From Bog-473 sp963706555 (lineage in GTDB: Bacteria > Actinomycetota > Acidimicrobiia > Acidimicrobiales > RAAP-2): 64,000 bases of DNA. A model generated the notes under the pieces. That model worked only from the letters and a program-made list of their open reading frames with translations. It ran no database searches and was not told the DNA's origin. Shown here in pieces: positions 1-9,238 of this stretch. The position numbers and the translations under genes were made by a program. The stretch's first letter is position 1. Each line of letters begins with the position of its first letter. The stretch spans positions 4,836,001 to 4,900,000 of the forward strand of contig OY970164.1 in NCBI GenBank assembly GCA_963706555.1. The letters are read 5' to 3'.

Positions 1-1221
1 GCTCTCGTCGGTGTCCTTGTCCTTTTGGTAGATCGCGGACCACATTTGCACCGATGGATAGAGACTCACGACGGAGGTCGATCCCCGCTGCAGCATGGTG
101 ACGTTCGCACCAGCGGAATAGAGATCTTGGGCGATGTCATGGCCGCTGCTCCCCGTGCCGACGACAAGGACATCCTTGCCGGCGTAGAGATCGGCCGTCG
201 AATAGGAGGTCGAGTGAAGCACCTCGCCCGCGAACTCTTCGAGACCGCGCATGTCGGGGACGTAAGGGATGCCGCTCACGCCTGTCGCCATGACGATGTG
301 GCGGGGCTTGAGCTCGCGGGGTGCGCCGTCGGGCCCTTGCGCCGTGATCGACCAACGGTGCTCGTCTGCGTCGAATTCACCCGACTGAAACGTCGTGGCC
401 GGCCAATAATTCAGTTCGAGGGTCTCCACATAGGACTCGAACCAGTTGGCCAACTTGTCCTTCGAAAGATACGTCGGCCAGAAGTCCGGGAACGGCAGGA
501 CAGGTAGGTGATTGGCCCATGTTTCGTTGTGCAATTCGAGGGCGTGGTAGCGCTTTCGCCAATTGTCCCCGATGCGTTCGTGCCGGTCGATGATCAGCGC
601 ATCAACCTCAAGATCCTTGAGACGAGCCGCAACAGAAAGACCTGCCTGTCCGCCCCCGACAATAAGGACCGTCGGGTCGTGATCGATATAAGAGCGCTCG
701 CGCGTGCGGCGATCAAGCCAGTTCGGACCTCCGAAGATCCGGGGGTCTGGCTTTTCAGAGGACGGCCGCCGCTCTTGGCCGTCGATGTCCTCGAGCACGG
801 TGAGCAAGGCCCATGCTGTCGGTACCTCGGCGTCTGCCGTTGACGACAGCAACCGGAGAAGGCCACGGCCTCGTCCCTTCCCCTCGCCAAGACCAAAAGC
901 AAAGGAGACCTGGATGGTCGGTACTTCGTAGTCAGTGGAAAATTCGCATGTCAACTCCGTGGCCTCACATCGGATCGGCTTGAGTGTCCATCGCTCCAAG
1001 ACATCACTGCTCCCGGCAGCGATGCGCTCCTTCCCGGTGAATGTGACAATGGTCCAGGTGAATGCCAGGACGTCACGCCACCAACCGTCCGCAGAGAAGA
1101 GCCGTGAGAGTTGGCGATCTCCCGTGTTGACGGCTGACTCGAACGCCTCCAGCCAACGCTGCGCTGCGTCGGCCATCGTCGACTGATCAATCTCTGCTTT
1201 GACCGCGACCTCCTCAATCAT
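1..1221 (-). CDS. Flavin-dependent monooxygenase (Baeyer-Villiger/CzcO-like), partial
   Basis: Class B flavoprotein monooxygenase that uses FAD and NADPH to insert one oxygen atom into an organic substrate; its C-terminus lies beyond the window edge. The first 150 or so residues precede the flavin domain and resemble a SnoaL/NTF2-like extension. The FAD-binding motif VGGGQAG sits near residue 187, an F-x-G-x3-H fingerprint (FAGEVLH) near 330-336, and a second nucleotide motif VVGTGSSGHD near 350. The ATG start at 1221 follows GGGAG by five bases. It lies 38 bases behind the cyclase gene on the same strand, so TetR, cyclase and monooxygenase probably form one operon. Substrate unknown; class assignment is firm. 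Confidence 0.9.
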   Translation of the reverse strand, partial: MIEEVAVKAEIDQSTMADAAQRWLEAFESAVNTGDRQLSRLFSADGWWRDVLAFTWTIVTFTGKERIAAGSSDVLERWTLKPIRCEATELTCEFSTDYEVPTIQVSFAFGLGEGKGRGRGLLRLLSSTADAEVPTAWALLTVLEDIDGQERRPSSEKPDPRIFGGPNWLDRRTRERSYIDHDPTVLIVGGGQAGLSVAARLKDLEVDALIIDRHERIGDNWRKRYHALELHNETWANHLPVLPFPDFWPTYLSKDKLANWFESYVETLELNYWPATTFQSGEFDADEHRWSITAQGPDGAPRELKPRHIVMATGVSGIPYVPDMRGLEEFAGEVLHSTSYSTADLYAGKDVLVVGTGSSGHDIAQDLYSAGANVTMLQRGSTSVVSLYPSVQMWSAIYQKDKDTDES

Positions 1222-1259
1222 CAGTACTCCCAGTCATCGTTGCCGTGATGCGACAACCT

Positions 1260-2201
1260 TCATTGAAGGAACAAGGGCTGAACGAGTGCTCCCGTCGCAC
1301 GAGGGATGGCAGGGGTGGCAACAACCAATGCCCCGTGTGAGCGACCGCTCACGCGCAGTCGGTCGATGGCTGGTCCGAGGTGACAATTGTCGACCAATAC
1401 CTGCCCGATGACCGGGATGAGCAGATGCACGCAAAATGTCGGATCCTTGTCCCTGCCGGTGAATCCGTCGAGGAAGTCCCACGCGACGAGGGAGACGTCA
1501 TGCTCATAGATCCAACGCGCTGCGCCCTGACCGGCCCCCGGAGTCGAGGAGCCAAGGGCCACCGCGGCAAGGTCAACCGTGTTGCCGGCTCGTTCGAATC
1601 TGTCCCGCCCCATATAGAGGATGAGGGCATCACCAGGGAGGAACTCAGCACCTTGTCGGCTGAGCGCGGCGTCAATGTCCTCGCCGGTGACCGGCGCCTT
1701 TGCGTCGACCCAGTCGGTGCCGCGTATCGCAGGAATATCCACGACCACCCCACGTGTAAAGAGTCCATGGCCGGCCAGCTGTGCCACAGATGGGGCGTTT
1801 GGATCATCCACGGGGTGATCGCCGTACCACTTTCCGGCGCGGCCCATGTGATTCAGCGCGTCCAGATGCGTGTAGTCGATCCCATGAGCCATCACATGCG
1901 TGACATCTGACCCCATGTCAAGTGGTTTGGCGAACGGAGCGAGCGAACCGAACCCATCCATTTGACCGTACCCGACTTCGACTTTGACTTCAGCATCTTC
2001 ACCTTCCGTCCCCTCTGGAATGGGCCGGGCAAGCGATACACAGACACCGTCGACCAGCGCTTCTGCAGCGCGTCGACGGGCACTCTCGTCGATCAAATTG
2101 GCCGTTCCCGCCCGATCGCCCGGCCCAAAGCGCTTTGTCAGTGAAATTTCGTCCAGCCAGCGGCCGAAGTCCTCGTTGGCGTCCCTCCTCGAATCCGTCA
2201 A
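1260..2201 (-). CDS. Cyclase-family metal hydrolase (kynurenine formamidase-like)
   Basis: Member of the cyclase/kynurenine formamidase superfamily, metal-dependent hydrolases that open or close amide or lactone bonds. The family motif H-x-G-T-H-x-D appears in altered form as HGIDYTHLDALNHMG at about residues 106-120, with His and Asp ligands kept. About 313 residues, normal for the family. The reading frame stays open further upstream to 2363, but that stretch overlaps the end of the TetR gene in another frame. I prefer the TTG at 2201, which has GGGGAG ten bases upstream. Its position between a TetR gene and a Baeyer-Villiger-type monooxygenase suggests it hydrolyses a ring-oxidation product such as a lactone; that role is inference. 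Confidence 0.82.
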   Translation of the reverse strand: MTDSRRDANEDFGRWLDEISLTKRFGPGDRAGTANLIDESARRRAAEALVDGVCVSLARPIPEGTEGEDAEVKVEVGYGQMDGFGSLAPFAKPLDMGSDVTHVMAHGIDYTHLDALNHMGRAGKWYGDHPVDDPNAPSVAQLAGHGLFTRGVVVDIPAIRGTDWVDAKAPVTGEDIDAALSRQGAEFLPGDALILYMGRDRFERAGNTVDLAAVALGSSTPGAGQGAARWIYEHDVSLVAWDFLDGFTGRDKDPTFCVHLLIPVIGQVLVDNCHLGPAIDRLRVSGRSHGALVVATPAIPRATGALVQPLFLQ

Positions 2202-2251
2202 CTCACTCAATCTCCCCTGTCTCGTGCATCCAGCCCAGATGGGCCCAATCG

Positions 2252-2908
2252 TCACCTCTGGTCGTTCTCTTCGGGCGGCGCGGTCCCCAAACCCGCCAGG
2301 ATGAAAGCCTTGTACCAATCGGCGACGGATTGCATGGAGCGCGTGCCACCAGGGCGATGCCATTTTGGGGTGGTATTTATCAAGAACAGGATGCTGTTGG
2401 CGGCAAAGGAAGGATTTGTCATCGAGTCGAAGGCGCCTTCGGCAATGCCTGAGGCAATGATGCGCTTCAACAACAGATAGATCTCATGGCGACCAGCGTT
2501 GATGGCGGCAAGACGTTCGGCACCGAGGAATCGAAGATCGAAGTCAACTGCGCCGAGAGAGGCGAATTCGCCGAATTCAATCTCCGTCATGAATCGGTCG
2601 ATGAAATGAGAGAGGCGTGACGCGGGGTTGCCCTGTTTGATTCCCGGATCCTCTTGCAGCGCCTCGAGGTGCTGACGCAACGCCCGCGTCGTAATCTGGA
2701 AGAGCAGGTCGGCCTTGTTCTCCATGTAGTAGTAAAGGCTGCCTTTGAGAAGCCCGACCCGAGAGGCGATGTCCTCGATAGTGGTCGCTTCGTACCCCTT
2801 CTCAGAGAAGACCTCGGCCGCATCCCGGAGGATCTCCGACCAGCGCTTCTCGTTGAGTGTCCCCTCGCGAGGCTCCCCTGGGTTGGAGTGTGGTCGTCTA
2901 CCGGTCAA
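2252..2908 (-). CDS. TetR-family transcriptional regulator
   Basis: One-component repressor with an N-terminal TetR helix-turn-helix (TTIEDIASRVGLLKGSLYYY, about residues 42-61) and a C-terminal ligand-binding domain, 218 residues in total. Translation appears to start at a TTG at 2908, because GGGAGG lies eight bases upstream and an ATG slightly further upstream is closed by a stop codon. It is the first gene of the minus-strand group with the cyclase and monooxygenase, and it diverges from a substrate-binding protein gene. It probably controls the shared intergenic region 2909-3067, although I found no clear operator there. Confidence 0.9.
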   Translation of the reverse strand: MTGRRPHSNPGEPREGTLNEKRWSEILRDAAEVFSEKGYEATTIEDIASRVGLLKGSLYYYMENKADLLFQITTRALRQHLEALQEDPGIKQGNPASRLSHFIDRFMTEIEFGEFASLGAVDFDLRFLGAERLAAINAGRHEIYLLLKRIIASGIAEGAFDSMTNPSFAANSILFLINTTPKWHRPGGTRSMQSVADWYKAFILAGLGTAPPEENDQR

Positions 2909-3067
2909 GGTTCCATCCTCCCATTTTGGACATGACCACTCATGCTTGCGGCTGCTGTCGCTGAGAACTATTCTAACAAGATAAGATCAGACCGTAGTAG
3001 ATCGGCTGCGCCGTTTGAGGCGCTCATCCGACTTTCGAGGGGGGCACATATCTACAAATTCCACGCC

Positions 3068-4285
3068 GTGGCGCGGGCGTCTGCAGTCGTGCTGTCACTG
3101 GCCGGGATTCTCACCGCGCTCTCAGCGACACCCGCTTCGGCGAGCAGCAAGGCCCCAATCATCATCGGTTACATCACCGACGAAACCGGTGCGGCTTCCT
3201 CGACGTATATCAATGCCGTGCAGGGTGCACAGGCCCGGATCGATGCGCAGAACGCCGTCGGAGGAGTGAACGGCCACAAGCTGGAGCTCGTGGCCGAAGA
3301 CGACCAGTCAACGCCGACCGGCAACTCGACTGCCGCACACCTCTTGGTGAGCAAGGGCGCCTTCGGCATCATCGAAGACAACTCCGGCGCGTTCGGATCG
3401 TCGAAGTACCTCCACCAGCAGGGCATTCCGGTCGTCGGTGCCTCGGTCGACGGCCCGGAGTGGGGTGAGCAGCCGAACACCAACATGTTCTCCATTGCCG
3501 ACCTCTACTCCACGACGCCGATCAACGGGTACTACTACACCTACAGCAGCAGCGGGGCCGAACTGAAGACCCTCCACGTCACCAAGCTGGCCCAGGTCGT
3601 CTTCAATATTTCCTCCGCCATCAACGCGGCAAACACGATCTTTGCGCAGGCCAAGTCCTACGGCGTCAGCAAATGTCTCGATGCCCTGCTTCCGAGCAGT
3701 GGCAACTTGAACCCGACGGTGCTGCAGATCAAGCGCCTGGGCTGCAACGGTGTCGAGGTGCTCAGCGTGCTCTCGACGTGCGTCACCCTCGCGAATGACC
3801 TCAAGCAGGCCAACGTGAAGACCAAATTGATCTGTGCCACCGCCTACGATCAATCCCTGCTCAATCAGCCCGCGACGTTGGCTGCGATGCAAGGGACGTA
3901 TACGACGGCTCCCGTCAACGTGCTCGCGGCCAACCCACCCCCTCCGGTGAAGCTCTTCTTGGACAGGCTCAAGAAGTACACCTCCTTTTCGGGGGGTATC
4001 CCGAGCGTGAACATCGAGAACTCCTATCTCGCCGCCGATGTGATGATCAACGGGTTGGAGCAAGCCGGGACCAACCCGACTCGCACCGCATTCATCTCGA
4101 ACCTTCGAAAGGTCTCGAACTACACCGCCGAGGGCCTGCTCACGACCCCCATCATCTTCAGTCACTTCGGCACTCTGGGCATGTTCGCAAAGAAGTCCTG
4201 TGGACCGTTGCTCGAGATCAAGGGTAAGAACTTCGTCCCCGCCTTCAATGTTTGTGGCAATCTCGTCAAGGGCTCCAAGGCGTAG
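3068..4285 (+). CDS. ABC transporter substrate-binding protein (Peripla_BP_6, branched-chain amino acid type)
   Basis: Secreted or lipid-anchored type I periplasmic-binding protein of the LivJ/branched-chain amino acid class; family members bind amino acids, amides or aromatic acids and pass them to an ABC permease. A hydrophobic signal sequence (VVLSLAGILTALS) ends in ATPASAS. The mature part begins APIIIGYITDETG, as usual for this family. The frame is open back to an ATG at 2942, but that would put about 40 residues before the signal peptide. A GTG at 3068 fits a signal peptide best; AGGGGGG at 3038-3044 is ideally placed for an unusual ATC start at 3050. No permease or ATPase genes are nearby. 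Its closest relative here is the protein at 18836-20074. Confidence 0.85.
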   Translation: MARASAVVLSLAGILTALSATPASASSKAPIIIGYITDETGAASSTYINAVQGAQARIDAQNAVGGVNGHKLELVAEDDQSTPTGNSTAAHLLVSKGAFGIIEDNSGAFGSSKYLHQQGIPVVGASVDGPEWGEQPNTNMFSIADLYSTTPINGYYYTYSSSGAELKTLHVTKLAQVVFNISSAINAANTIFAQAKSYGVSKCLDALLPSSGNLNPTVLQIKRLGCNGVEVLSVLSTCVTLANDLKQANVKTKLICATAYDQSLLNQPATLAAMQGTYTTAPVNVLAANPPPPVKLFLDRLKKYTSFSGGIPSVNIENSYLAADVMINGLEQAGTNPTRTAFISNLRKVSNYTAEGLLTTPIIFSHFGTLGMFAKKSCGPLLEIKGKNFVPAFNVCGNLVKGSKA

Positions 4286-4374
4286 AGGCGAGAGTCCCCC
4301 TCAAGTTGATCCCCGGAATGAGGCCGGACTCCAGGCCACAGGCCAACCGATAACGACAAGGGGTGTCAAGCGAA

Positions 4375-5253
4375 ATGCAACTTGAAGGTAAGCGAATCGT
4401 CGTCACGGGAGCGGGCCAAGGTCTCGGGAGGGCGTACGCCGAAGCAATCGCGAGGCACGGCGCGTCCGTGATTCTCAATGATGTGAATTCGGAAAGCGTC
4501 GAGGACGTTGCCGCGTCGATAGAGCGCGCCGGGGGAACAGCCAAAACCGCAATAGGCTCCGTCTCGGAGTGGGAGGATGCCGGTCGGGCGGTATCGGAAT
4601 GCGTGCAACAGTTTGGCGGGATTGACGCCATAGTGAACAATGCGGGACTCCACACCACCAACGGCTTTCTGGACGAAGACCACATATTTGCAAGACGTCT
4701 GATTGAGGTGAACGTGGTCGGAACCATATTCTGCAGCCTGCATGCCGCACGTCGAATGGCCGAGCAAGGTTCGGGGGGCGCAATTCTCAATGTCTCTTCA
4801 GGCGCAGCATCAGGACTGCCGATGATGGCAACGTATGGTGCCTCGAAAGGAGCTGTTGCATCCCTCACGTGGAACTTGGCCGGCGAACTGAGGGAATTCG
4901 GGATCAGAGTCAATGCGATCTCGCCGGCGGCGGTAACGAGCATGCTGGAAGCGAAGCGTAAGGTAAGCCCGAGTGCGGTGACGTGGGGCCCGGAGCTCAT
5001 GACACCACTTGTGATCTTCCTTTTGAGTGATCTCTCGCGCAACATCACGGGACAGATTGTTCGGCAGTGGGAAAACGAGGTTCACCTCATGAAGCACCAC
5101 GGTCTCGCGTCCCCCCGGGTGAGAAGGGATCCGTGGACTCCGGAGGAGTTCGCCGCGGTATTCGATTCGGAACTCAAAGGCCAACTCCAGCCATATCAGC
5201 GGGATATGGAGGGCTACCCTCCTTTTACGTCACAGCAGAAGTCCCAATATTGA
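4375..5253 (+). CDS. Short-chain dehydrogenase/reductase
   Basis: NAD(P)-dependent oxidoreductase of the classical SDR family. It shows the cofactor motif TGAGQGLG at residues 11-18, NNAG near 88, a catalytic Ser at 141/142 and Y154-x3-K158 (YGASK). The 292-residue chain is about 40 longer than a minimal SDR because of a C-terminal extension after the ITGQ motif, seen in steroid- or lipid-related SDRs. The ATG at 4375 has AAGGGG eleven bases upstream; a GTG at 4363 is an alternative. It follows the substrate-binding protein gene by 89 bases on the same strand. Substrate unknown. Confidence 0.9.
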   Translation: MQLEGKRIVVTGAGQGLGRAYAEAIARHGASVILNDVNSESVEDVAASIERAGGTAKTAIGSVSEWEDAGRAVSECVQQFGGIDAIVNNAGLHTTNGFLDEDHIFARRLIEVNVVGTIFCSLHAARRMAEQGSGGAILNVSSGAASGLPMMATYGASKGAVASLTWNLAGELREFGIRVNAISPAAVTSMLEAKRKVSPSAVTWGPELMTPLVIFLLSDLSRNITGQIVRQWENEVHLMKHHGLASPRVRRDPWTPEEFAAVFDSELKGQLQPYQRDMEGYPPFTSQQKSQY

Positions 5254-5286
5254 AAAGGGCAGTTTTGGGCTTCGCTCTGTCACCCA

Positions 5287-6243
5287 CTACCTCCGACGGT
5301 GCCGATCGACGAAGTGCTTAACCTCCCGCGCCAGTTCATTGTCCTCTGGCGTCATGCCGCCGAAGCCGCCGTGGGGCATTGCCTCGAACACGTGAAGCTC
5401 GGCTTCTACGCCAGCGGCCCGCAACGCTCGGTGCATTCGCACAGTGTTCGATAGGAACAGGTCGCGGGTCCCCGACTGGAGAAACGTCGGAGGAAAGCCG
5501 GAAACGTCACCGAACAACGGCGACAAGTACGGATGGGCCAGGTCATGCCCATTTGCATAGAGGAGATTGACCTGCATCAAAGGCCGAAGCACTGAGTCGA
5601 TTCCCAACAGCGTGTGAAACGTGTCGCCGGATTCGGTAAGGTCGACCTCCGGCGTCCCGAGGATGAGCGCAGCTGGCATCGGGAGACCCTCGTCCTTGGC
5701 TCGCAGCAATAAGGCTGCGGCCAGATTGCCGCCAGCAGACCCGCCACCGACAAAAATGTCTTCGGGCGAACGTGCTTCGAGTGCCTTACGATAGACCGCC
5801 ATGCAGTCATCAAGGGCAGCAGGGTAGGGATGTAAAGGCGGCATTCGGTAATCCACTGCCCAACTGATCATGTCGCGTCGTAGCGCACCACCCGTTGCCA
5901 TCAATCGGCACAAATCGCCGCCCGCCAAAATGAGCGCACCACCATGGATTTCCAGATAGATCGGCGTGTCGGGACTATCGGCCACGTGGTCAGGGTGGAT
6001 CACATAGACAGTTACTCCACCGACCTGGAATTCGCTACGCGCGACCGGAAGATTGGACGGCAGGGCATTTCCTAACCGCTCTGAAACAAAGCGGTCCCGC
6101 GTCTCGATGTAGCGAAGCCACGCCCCGATATCGGAGAGATCGCTCGGAGGCTCATCGTCACCGAACGGCGCAGGGGTCGACAGGTATTGTTGAGCTGGTG
6201 CGCTGATGCTCGTTGGAATGGGTGCCTTCACTGCCTCGGCCAT
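5287..6243 (-). CDS. Alpha/beta hydrolase, hormone-sensitive-lipase family esterase
   Basis: Carboxylesterase of the HSL (family IV) type acting on acyl or lactone esters. The oxyanion-hole HGG motif is at residue 100, the nucleophile Ser169 lies in GGSAGG, and the likely acid Asp261 (GTRD) and base His291 (PHGGFGG) complete the triad. At 318 residues it is the usual length. The chosen ATG at 6243 has AAAGGGA at proper spacing, although the frame is open to 6402. It converges on the SDR gene across only 33 bases. A decayed C-terminal copy of a similar esterase lies at 7705-7827, on the other side of the sulfotransferase gene. Confidence 0.9.
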   Translation of the reverse strand: MAEAVKAPIPTSISAPAQQYLSTPAPFGDDEPPSDLSDIGAWLRYIETRDRFVSERLGNALPSNLPVARSEFQVGGVTVYVIHPDHVADSPDTPIYLEIHGGALILAGGDLCRLMATGGALRRDMISWAVDYRMPPLHPYPAALDDCMAVYRKALEARSPEDIFVGGGSAGGNLAAALLLRAKDEGLPMPAALILGTPEVDLTESGDTFHTLLGIDSVLRPLMQVNLLYANGHDLAHPYLSPLFGDVSGFPPTFLQSGTRDLFLSNTVRMHRALRAAGVEAELHVFEAMPHGGFGGMTPEDNELAREVKHFVDRHRRR

Positions 6244-6514
6244 GAATTCCCTTTCAGTCCGCCTGGAGAAACTGATCGCCGCTGCATCAGCACTAGTGCG
6301 GATCATCAGCCAGGTCGTGAGTGGGCTCGACACTACTCTCGCTGCGGCGTCTTCGGCGTCGATCTTCGTACCTGGCTGCACCGAAGAGGGATGGCGTTGC
6401 ATCCCACGCGACCGCTCAGTCTCGGTGATCCTCCATGTCTCCGCGGATCCATGCTCTCGCCGGAGCGGTCGCTGGCCGCCGCCTCTCGAACACGATCGTT
6501 GGCGATGGAGGCCT

Positions 6515-7648
6515 CTACTCCCTCGGGTTGTGAGCAGTCCAGCGTGCGGAGAGGCTTACATAGTCGGCGAACAGCGGCCGGATCACATCCAAATCGAGGC
6601 CGAACTCGTCGGGTTCGGAGCGCTTGGTCGGCTCGCGAGTAGTTGCGTTGATCTCAGACCACTGTTGCATCCGCCGCTCGAAGGAATGGCTGACGGGCTC
6701 AACGAGCCATTCGTAGAGACCGCGCACCTCACCGATCGGGTCCGCCTGGATCTTGCGGAAGTCGATGTCGTAGAACCGGTCATTGCCTCCGCCCTCACGG
6801 AACTTGATGACCCGCTCGACTCCTGTCAACCACTGCTCCACGTTCAGTCGACCAATGTACTCACGGTCCAAGTTGTCGGTGAACATGGCGCCGACGTCTG
6901 CATAGACCCCCGCAACGGACAGAAGGACGTCGGTCGGATCGCGGTGTGTCATCACGAAGCGGGCATCAGGAAAGGCGCGCACGAGGGAGTCGATCCACAG
7001 CATGTGGGCGGGCGATTTGAGGCGCCATGGCCGCGTCGGTTCTCCCCACTGCAAAAGCTTGAGTACTCGACGTTCATAGAGGTAAGTGGACGTCAGATCA
7101 GCGTCGGTCACCCACGCGGCATAGGTGGGGATCCGAGCGAAGGCGTGATACATCTGCGTCTTGAAGTCAAGTGCCATGAGGTCCAGACACTCCATTGGCC
7201 CATTGATATGGGCGGGAACATGCTCCTTCGCGCCGACCCGCTCAGCCGGGGCTCCTCTCCGAGGGTCAGGACCCTCCACCGTCGAGGGAGGAGGAGCGGG
7301 CTGAGAGGATTCCCACTGCCGCAAGAAGCGGACCTCAGGATCCTGTGCCAGGAGGAACGATAGAGCGGTCGAACCAGTACGCGGGAGGCTCAGCCCGAAG
7401 AGCGGAGCGACGATCGGCACGTCGTCGATCTCGGGGCACCTCTGATACCAATCCTCGATCTGGAGTCGGTTCACCAGGTGCCCGACCAGCCGCTGATAGA
7501 TAACGGCTTCGCCGGTCTCGTTCAGCCGTGCCTCATCGCGGAGGGAACGCACCAGAATCTCGAGGCCCTCGCGAAAAGAGTCCTCCCCAAACTCCTCGAG
7601 TCCGGTCTGCGCCGTCGCCGCAGCGATTAAATCGTCGTGAACAGCCAT
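6515..7648 (-). CDS. Sulfotransferase-family protein (PAPS-dependent type)
   Basis: Resembles Sulfotransfer_3 enzymes of actinobacteria, which transfer a sulfuryl group from PAPS to hydroxyl groups of lipids or small molecules. The 5'-phosphosulfate loop GLSLPRTGSTALS is at residues 85-97. A 3'-phosphate-binding stretch THRDPTDVLLS lies near 240, preceded by the family-typical WRLKSPAHM. The 377-residue length is normal. The ATG at 7648 follows AGGGGGA. It lies upstream of the esterase on the same strand with a 271-base gap in which I see no gene. Physiological acceptor unknown. Confidence 0.88.
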   Translation of the reverse strand: MAVHDDLIAAATAQTGLEEFGEDSFREGLEILVRSLRDEARLNETGEAVIYQRLVGHLVNRLQIEDWYQRCPEIDDVPIVAPLFGLSLPRTGSTALSFLLAQDPEVRFLRQWESSQPAPPPSTVEGPDPRRGAPAERVGAKEHVPAHINGPMECLDLMALDFKTQMYHAFARIPTYAAWVTDADLTSTYLYERRVLKLLQWGEPTRPWRLKSPAHMLWIDSLVRAFPDARFVMTHRDPTDVLLSVAGVYADVGAMFTDNLDREYIGRLNVEQWLTGVERVIKFREGGGNDRFYDIDFRKIQADPIGEVRGLYEWLVEPVSHSFERRMQQWSEINATTREPTKRSEPDEFGLDLDVIRPLFADYVSLSARWTAHNPRE

Positions 7649-7704
7649 TCGTTCCCCCTACGTTTCGGGCAGCATGACCGCCGCAATTATGAACCATTTC
7701 TGCT

Positions 7705-7827
7705 GCTTCTATTCCAGCCGAACTGCACGTGATGGAGGCTGCACCCCACGGCGGCTTCTTCGAAAGCGCGCCGGAGGACGAAGAGATCACGCGCGAGCTG
7801 CGACGATCCATGAACCTCTACACCGGC
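7705..7827 (+). pseudogene. Remnant of an HSL-family esterase C-terminus
   Basis: A 41-codon open stretch translates to the last part of an HSL-family esterase: AELHVMEAAPHGGFFESA followed by PEDEEITRELRRSM. It aligns with the C-terminus of the intact esterase at 5287-6243 (AELHVFEAMPHGGFGGM and PEDNELAREV), including the catalytic-His motif PHGGF. Nothing resembling the rest of the enzyme precedes it. This is what can be explained in the 480-base stretch between the divergent sulfotransferase and SnoaL-like genes; the remainder shows no gene. Confidence 0.6.
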
Positions 7828-8130
7828 AGCCAGGTTGCCACCCACCTCGTCCCGTCGGGCGCCGGGTTCCGATCGGTGCGAAGGCGCCAACCATCTCCTC
7901 GCGCAAGCGCCGAGTTGTGCCCCCGCTCAACCTCTTCCGTAATTGTCTCGAAGCTGCCGTTCGGACGTCTGCGAGGATCACGCAACGATCGCACGGCGGT
8001 GCCCTGCGCTTGCCGATCGTCACCTCGCAGTTCTCTCGGTCGACACTCATGAAGCGTGCAATCGATGGGCGAAGATGCTAAGAGTGACCCCGTCATCCAA
8101 AGAGGCAAGGGCAGTGAGACGGAGGTACCA

Positions 8131-8646
8131 ATGAAAGAGCACGAGATCCAGTGGGCAGTGGATGAACTAGAGATTCGAAATGTGATCGCTTCGCTTGCCC
8201 TCCTATCGGACATGGGCGATATCGAGGAGTGGGGCATGTTGTTCACCGAGGATGCCGACTACACGATAAGGGGCCGACCGTTCGACAAGGGTCGGGCTGC
8301 GATAGTCGAGAGCGGTCGCCAGCGCCGGGCGAGGGGGACGCATGGCCCGGGCAGTAACAATCGACATCTGAGCGCGTCGGTATTGGTGCGCTCGACAGGT
8401 CCAGATACAGCCGAGGCCGTTTCCTACCTCGCGATGTACAAGGACTTGCCCCCGGAGGATGGCGGTGGCGGGCCAGAGAATCCTGGCAACGGAGAGGTAG
8501 CAGATTCCCCGGAGTTATTGGTCCTGGGCACCTATCGTGACCGCTTCCGTCGGACGAGCGACGGGTGGAAAGTAACGCACCGAGACCTGGCCGAGAGCAG
8601 CTCTACACCCCGATGGCGCGCGATCATGGAGACCTGGAGCAGATAA
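8131..8646 (+). CDS. SnoaL-like (NTF2 fold) protein
   Basis: Small protein of the SnoaL_4/NTF2-like fold, a cone-shaped alpha+beta barrel used by dehydratases, isomerases and hydroxylase partners in aromatic and steroid metabolism. The N-terminus IRNVIASLALLSDMGDIEEW and the motif FTEDADYTIRG are typical, as is the late strand region YRDRFRRTSDGWKVTHRDL. Length 171 residues. The ATG at 8131 has GGAGG five bases upstream; a longer frame from 8056 lacks such a site. Catalytic role cannot be told from sequence. Confidence 0.78.
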   Translation: MKEHEIQWAVDELEIRNVIASLALLSDMGDIEEWGMLFTEDADYTIRGRPFDKGRAAIVESGRQRRARGTHGPGSNNRHLSASVLVRSTGPDTAEAVSYLAMYKDLPPEDGGGGPENPGNGEVADSPELLVLGTYRDRFRRTSDGWKVTHRDLAESSSTPRWRAIMETWSR

Positions 8647-9238
8647 CCACCGCCGCCCCAAACGGGTCCATGTCGAGTACGTCCGCCACTACAACGAGCG
8701 CTACGCCGCGGCGAATGTCACGAGCACGCAAGGACGTTCGGTCGAGCGTCCGAGGTATCGCCTTCAGAGCGCAGCTCGAAGACCCATATCTGCCACGTCG
8801 ATGCACCAAACGCCAAGCCCGTGGCAAGAAGACGCCGCCTGCGCACACGGTCACCAGGGGAGACCCCGAAAGTCATGTTCTTCCGAAGTATGGGACCTTA
8901 GACCCTGTTGGCAAGCGGCAGTTGCGGGTGCAACGTTTTATCGGGCGGAGGGGGACACCGCTCAGCGGGCGGCCTCCCTGACTCTCAACGGGGAGGTCGT
9001 TTCGCGTCGGGTTCCCTCCCCATCTCGGGTCGCGTCTTTCCAGCCCACTCTATCGAGGCGAACCCCTCGGGAAGTCTCCCCCACCTGAACTGTACCCACG
9101 CCTTGACACCGTTCTGAGCCGTCTGATATCGGCGAGCTCCGTTCTGAAGCAGGTGTTGCTACTACGAACGCCGCGTCGGCTGGTTACCCCCCTTGCGTGA
9201 CCACCGATACCTGAACACAATGCAAGCGGGAGGTCATA
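8647..9238. other. 592-base stretch without a supported gene
   Basis: No reading frame here has a convincing start or similarity. The first 60 bases can be read as VHVEYVRHYNER on the plus strand, faintly like the C-terminal tail of an IS3/IS481-type transposase, but the similarity stops at once. The end of the stretch holds the ribosome-binding site GGGAGG (9228-9233) of the permease gene. Confidence 0.4.

Noticed and set aside
3308..4165. 285-codon minus-strand frame inside the first substrate-binding protein gene
   Set aside because: Low-complexity shadow; the plus strand encodes a typical exported binding protein.
6206..7363. 385-codon plus-strand frame opposite the sulfotransferase gene
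   Set aside because: The opposite strand has an intact sulfotransferase with its nucleotide-binding motif; the plus frame has none.
8647..8720. Possible transposase C-terminal tail (VHVEYVRHYNER)
   Set aside because: Only a dozen residues resemble IS3/IS481 enzymes, the usual RPHRAL continuation is missing, and no flanking element ends were seen.
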